Of a DNA stretch of 64,000 nucleotides, positions 62,507 through 64,000 are shown piece after piece. Positions within the stretch are counted from its first letter, which is position 1. Every line of letters begins with the position of its first letter. This DNA is from Hyphomonadaceae bacterium ML37 (GTDB taxonomy: Bacteria > Pseudomonadota > Alphaproteobacteria > Caulobacterales > Maricaulaceae): NCBI GenBank assembly GCA_027627685.1, contig CP091241.1, positions 2,666,396-2,730,395 on the forward strand, written 5' to 3'. Made by a program: the position numbers and the translations under genes. Below the pieces are notes generated by a model, which had not been told where the DNA came from, made no database searches, and saw nothing but the letters and a program-made list of their open reading frames with translations.

Positions 62507-63316
62507 TTAGGCGATGGCGTAGCGCGCGATGAGCCAGTCCTCGATGGCGAAGGTCGCCGCGTCATCAAGCGTGCCTACATAGAAAAGGAACTCGTAGAGC
62601 CGCCCGTGGAAGAGGCCGCCGGTGGACAAGCCGGTCGAGCGCAGGAACTGGGTGGAGGCGATGGCGGTGCTGACGATGTTGGAAGTCTGGGAGGCCGCCT
62701 CCCAGAGCCCTGCCCGGTTCTGGCGCACCCAGAAACGCACATGGCCAGAGGATGTGGTTCCATCCGCATTGCGTCCCGCAGCCGCCATGATGAGCTGGGG
62801 ACTGGCCACATTGCCGACGCGGATCTGGGACTTGATCCAGTGGATCTGGCCGCCTTCGGGATCGCGGAAGTGAAAGCCCATCTTGCCGCCGTTGGTGGCG
62901 GGCGAGCCGAGGATCGCCGGGAACTGATCGAGCTCCCCCACGGCGTCCGTCACCACAAAGACCGTGAACGGATTGAAGCTGGAGAACCCGGAGGGCTGGG
63001 CGAACGCCAGATCCTCAAAATACTGCTCGAGGGCGCGGTCACACGCGATGTAGGGCCGTCCATTGAGCCCGCCCGTGCGATAGACGGGCCGGCGCGCCGG
63101 CGTGGTCTGGACTGCGTCCTCGGCTGAACCAAGATTTAGCCAGCGGGCAACCGGGTCGCCATCGCTGGCGGGCGAGCCCTCATCATCGCTCGCGGCGCCT
63201 TCACTGGCGCTGAACCGGTAGAGGAGGTTCGTGGTCCAGACGAAGGGCGGTTCGGGCGGGAGCGGCGGGGCCGCCATCGCCCCGGACGAGAACAGCGATG
63301 TGAACAGGAGCGTCAT
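62507..63316 (-). CDS. Phage tail-associated protein, lectin/LamG-like fold suspected
   Basis: A 269-residue protein. Sequence features (LLYRFSASEGAASDDEGSPASDGDPVARWLNLGS, FSSFNPFTVFVVTDA, GLFHGRLYEFLFYVGTLDD) resemble concanavalin-like beta-sandwich domains of phage-borne host-recognition proteins. It overlaps the upstream gene by 4 bases. The first residues (MTLLFTSLFSSGAMAAPP) could be read as a signal peptide but this is common in short phage proteins too. Confidence 0.6.
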   Translation of the reverse strand: MTLLFTSLFSSGAMAAPPLPPEPPFVWTTNLLYRFSASEGAASDDEGSPASDGDPVARWLNLGSAEDAVQTTPARRPVYRTGGLNGRPYIACDRALEQYFEDLAFAQPSGFSSFNPFTVFVVTDAVGELDQFPAILGSPATNGGKMGFHFRDPEGGQIHWIKSQIRVGNVASPQLIMAAAGRNADGTTSSGHVRFWVRQNRAGLWEAASQTSNIVSTAIASTQFLRSTGLSTGGLFHGRLYEFLFYVGTLDDAATFAIEDWLIARYAIA

Positions 63317-64000
63317 GGGATGCGCCTCGCTGCGATGGTCAGGGATATCCCTGCGATCGACCCATCCGCGGCGGCGGGCGCCAGGAAGCGGATGATGTCG
63401 CCGGGTGCGATCGTGACGGGCGCGCCGCCGGCGGTGGAGAGATCCACGCTGGCGTCCGGGTTGATCGTCACGGAGCCGACGGCGGTTCCATTGCGGGTCA
63501 CGGTAATCTCGAACGCGTCATCGGGCGGCATGTCTACATGGGCGAGCGAGCCTGCCAGCAAGGCCGGGATGACAAGCGCGCGGGTCATGACCACCTTGCC
63601 CAGCACAGCGCCCGCCGCAGGTGTCTCATTGGCCACCATCCCGAAATCATAGACCGGCGCCCCGGAGCCAGCGCGGAACAGGCCGTTGGCTGAGCCATCA
63701 CAGATCAGCACGGCGCTTTCGCCCGGAACCAGCAGGACGCTTGCTGTCCCGCGCTGCACAGTGAGCGCATGCACCGCGTCCGTGTTCAGAACCGCGAACA
63801 CCCGGCGCAGCGCAGGCACGGTGATCGTGGCTGGCCCTGACAGCGCCCCGTCTGGGCGCAGCGCCATGGCAGAGCGAAACTGCGCGGCGGTGAGCGTCAG
63901 CGCGCCGGTCGACAGATCGAGCGCCAGCGTGTCAGTCAGGGCGCGATCAAGAGCGTCGATGGCGTCATTGATCGTGACCTCCTTCTGGTTCTGGGCGGCC
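63313..64000 (-). CDS. Phage tail-type protein, 5' end beyond window
   Basis: The frame continues to the window edge with AAQNQKEVTINDAIDALDRAL, a motif of DUF2793-like phage tail proteins, so the in-window ATG at 63867 is internal. Downstream residues form a repetitive beta-rich domain (VLNTDAVHALTVQRGTASVLLVPGESAVLICDG). It is the most upstream of the leftward phage genes seen. The full length cannot be judged. Confidence 0.7.
   Translation of the reverse strand, partial: AAQNQKEVTINDAIDALDRALTDTLALDLSTGALTLTAAQFRSAMALRPDGALSGPATITVPALRRVFAVLNTDAVHALTVQRGTASVLLVPGESAVLICDGSANGLFRAGSGAPVYDFGMVANETPAAGAVLGKVVMTRALVIPALLAGSLAHVDMPPDDAFEITVTRNGTAVGSVTINPDASVDLSTAGGAPVTIAPGDIIRFLAPAAADGSIAGISLTIAARRIP

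Overview
The window is a GC-rich alphaproteobacterial chromosome segment. Its left half (about 1-33.8 kb) is a nearly complete photosynthesis gene cluster for a type-2 (quinone) reaction centre and bacteriochlorophyll a. Oxygen-dependent cyclase acsF is present, while bchE, pufC, pufX and puc genes are absent. That fits an aerobic anoxygenic phototroph with only RC-LH1 core complexes. The taxon cannot be fixed from the sequence; a Caulobacterales/Maricaulales-type organism is only a guess.

Photosynthesis layout: crtC (cut by the window edge) and crtD read left; crtE-crtF, bchC-X-Y-Z and pufB-A-L-M read right and end in a strong terminator. A long leftward superoperon follows (read from 27.8 kb down to 11.6 kb): bchF-N-B-H-L-M, lhaA, puhA-B-C, a small conserved gene, acsF, puhE, hemA, idi. 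The B12/haem-type antirepressor gene (ppaA/aerR), the repressor ppsR/crtJ, bchG and bchP read right. TGT-N12-ACA operators of the PpsR/CrtJ type lie in the crtD/crtE gap and before bchC, and near-consensus versions lie before bchF and before bchG. A lipoprotein-anchored cytochrome c with a repeated acidic linker closes the cluster and is a candidate reaction-centre donor in the absence of PufC.

From 34 to 48.4 kb is an accessory region: a Yip1-like membrane protein, an orphan histidine kinase, an exported lipoprotein, a TPR-CHAT protease-like protein divergent from a DUF900-type alpha/beta hydrolase, a second CHAT gene cut by a complete IS3-family element, and a lower-GC operon of exported proteins (two with FlgT/CsgG-like features) whose last gene is cut on the other side of the same IS. 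The IS has no target duplication, so the locus looks like a deletion scar.

From 48.4 to 61 kb is a putative conflict/defence island bounded by transposase remnants: a patatin-like phospholipase, a RyR-domain protein with a TIR-TM-WD40 receptor, and a rightward operon of a membrane-anchored M15 peptidase, a SLATT/DUF4231-like membrane protein, a second TIR-TM-WD40 receptor and a lipoprotein. The two TIR-WD40 proteins are paralogues with a shared C-terminal tail. This is the best candidate for an undescribed system.

From 61 kb to the end are leftward phage-type genes: overlapping spanin-like genes, an M15 endolysin, a small DUF6127-like membrane protein, and tail-associated proteins running off the window. 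No tRNA, rRNA or CRISPR array was recognised.
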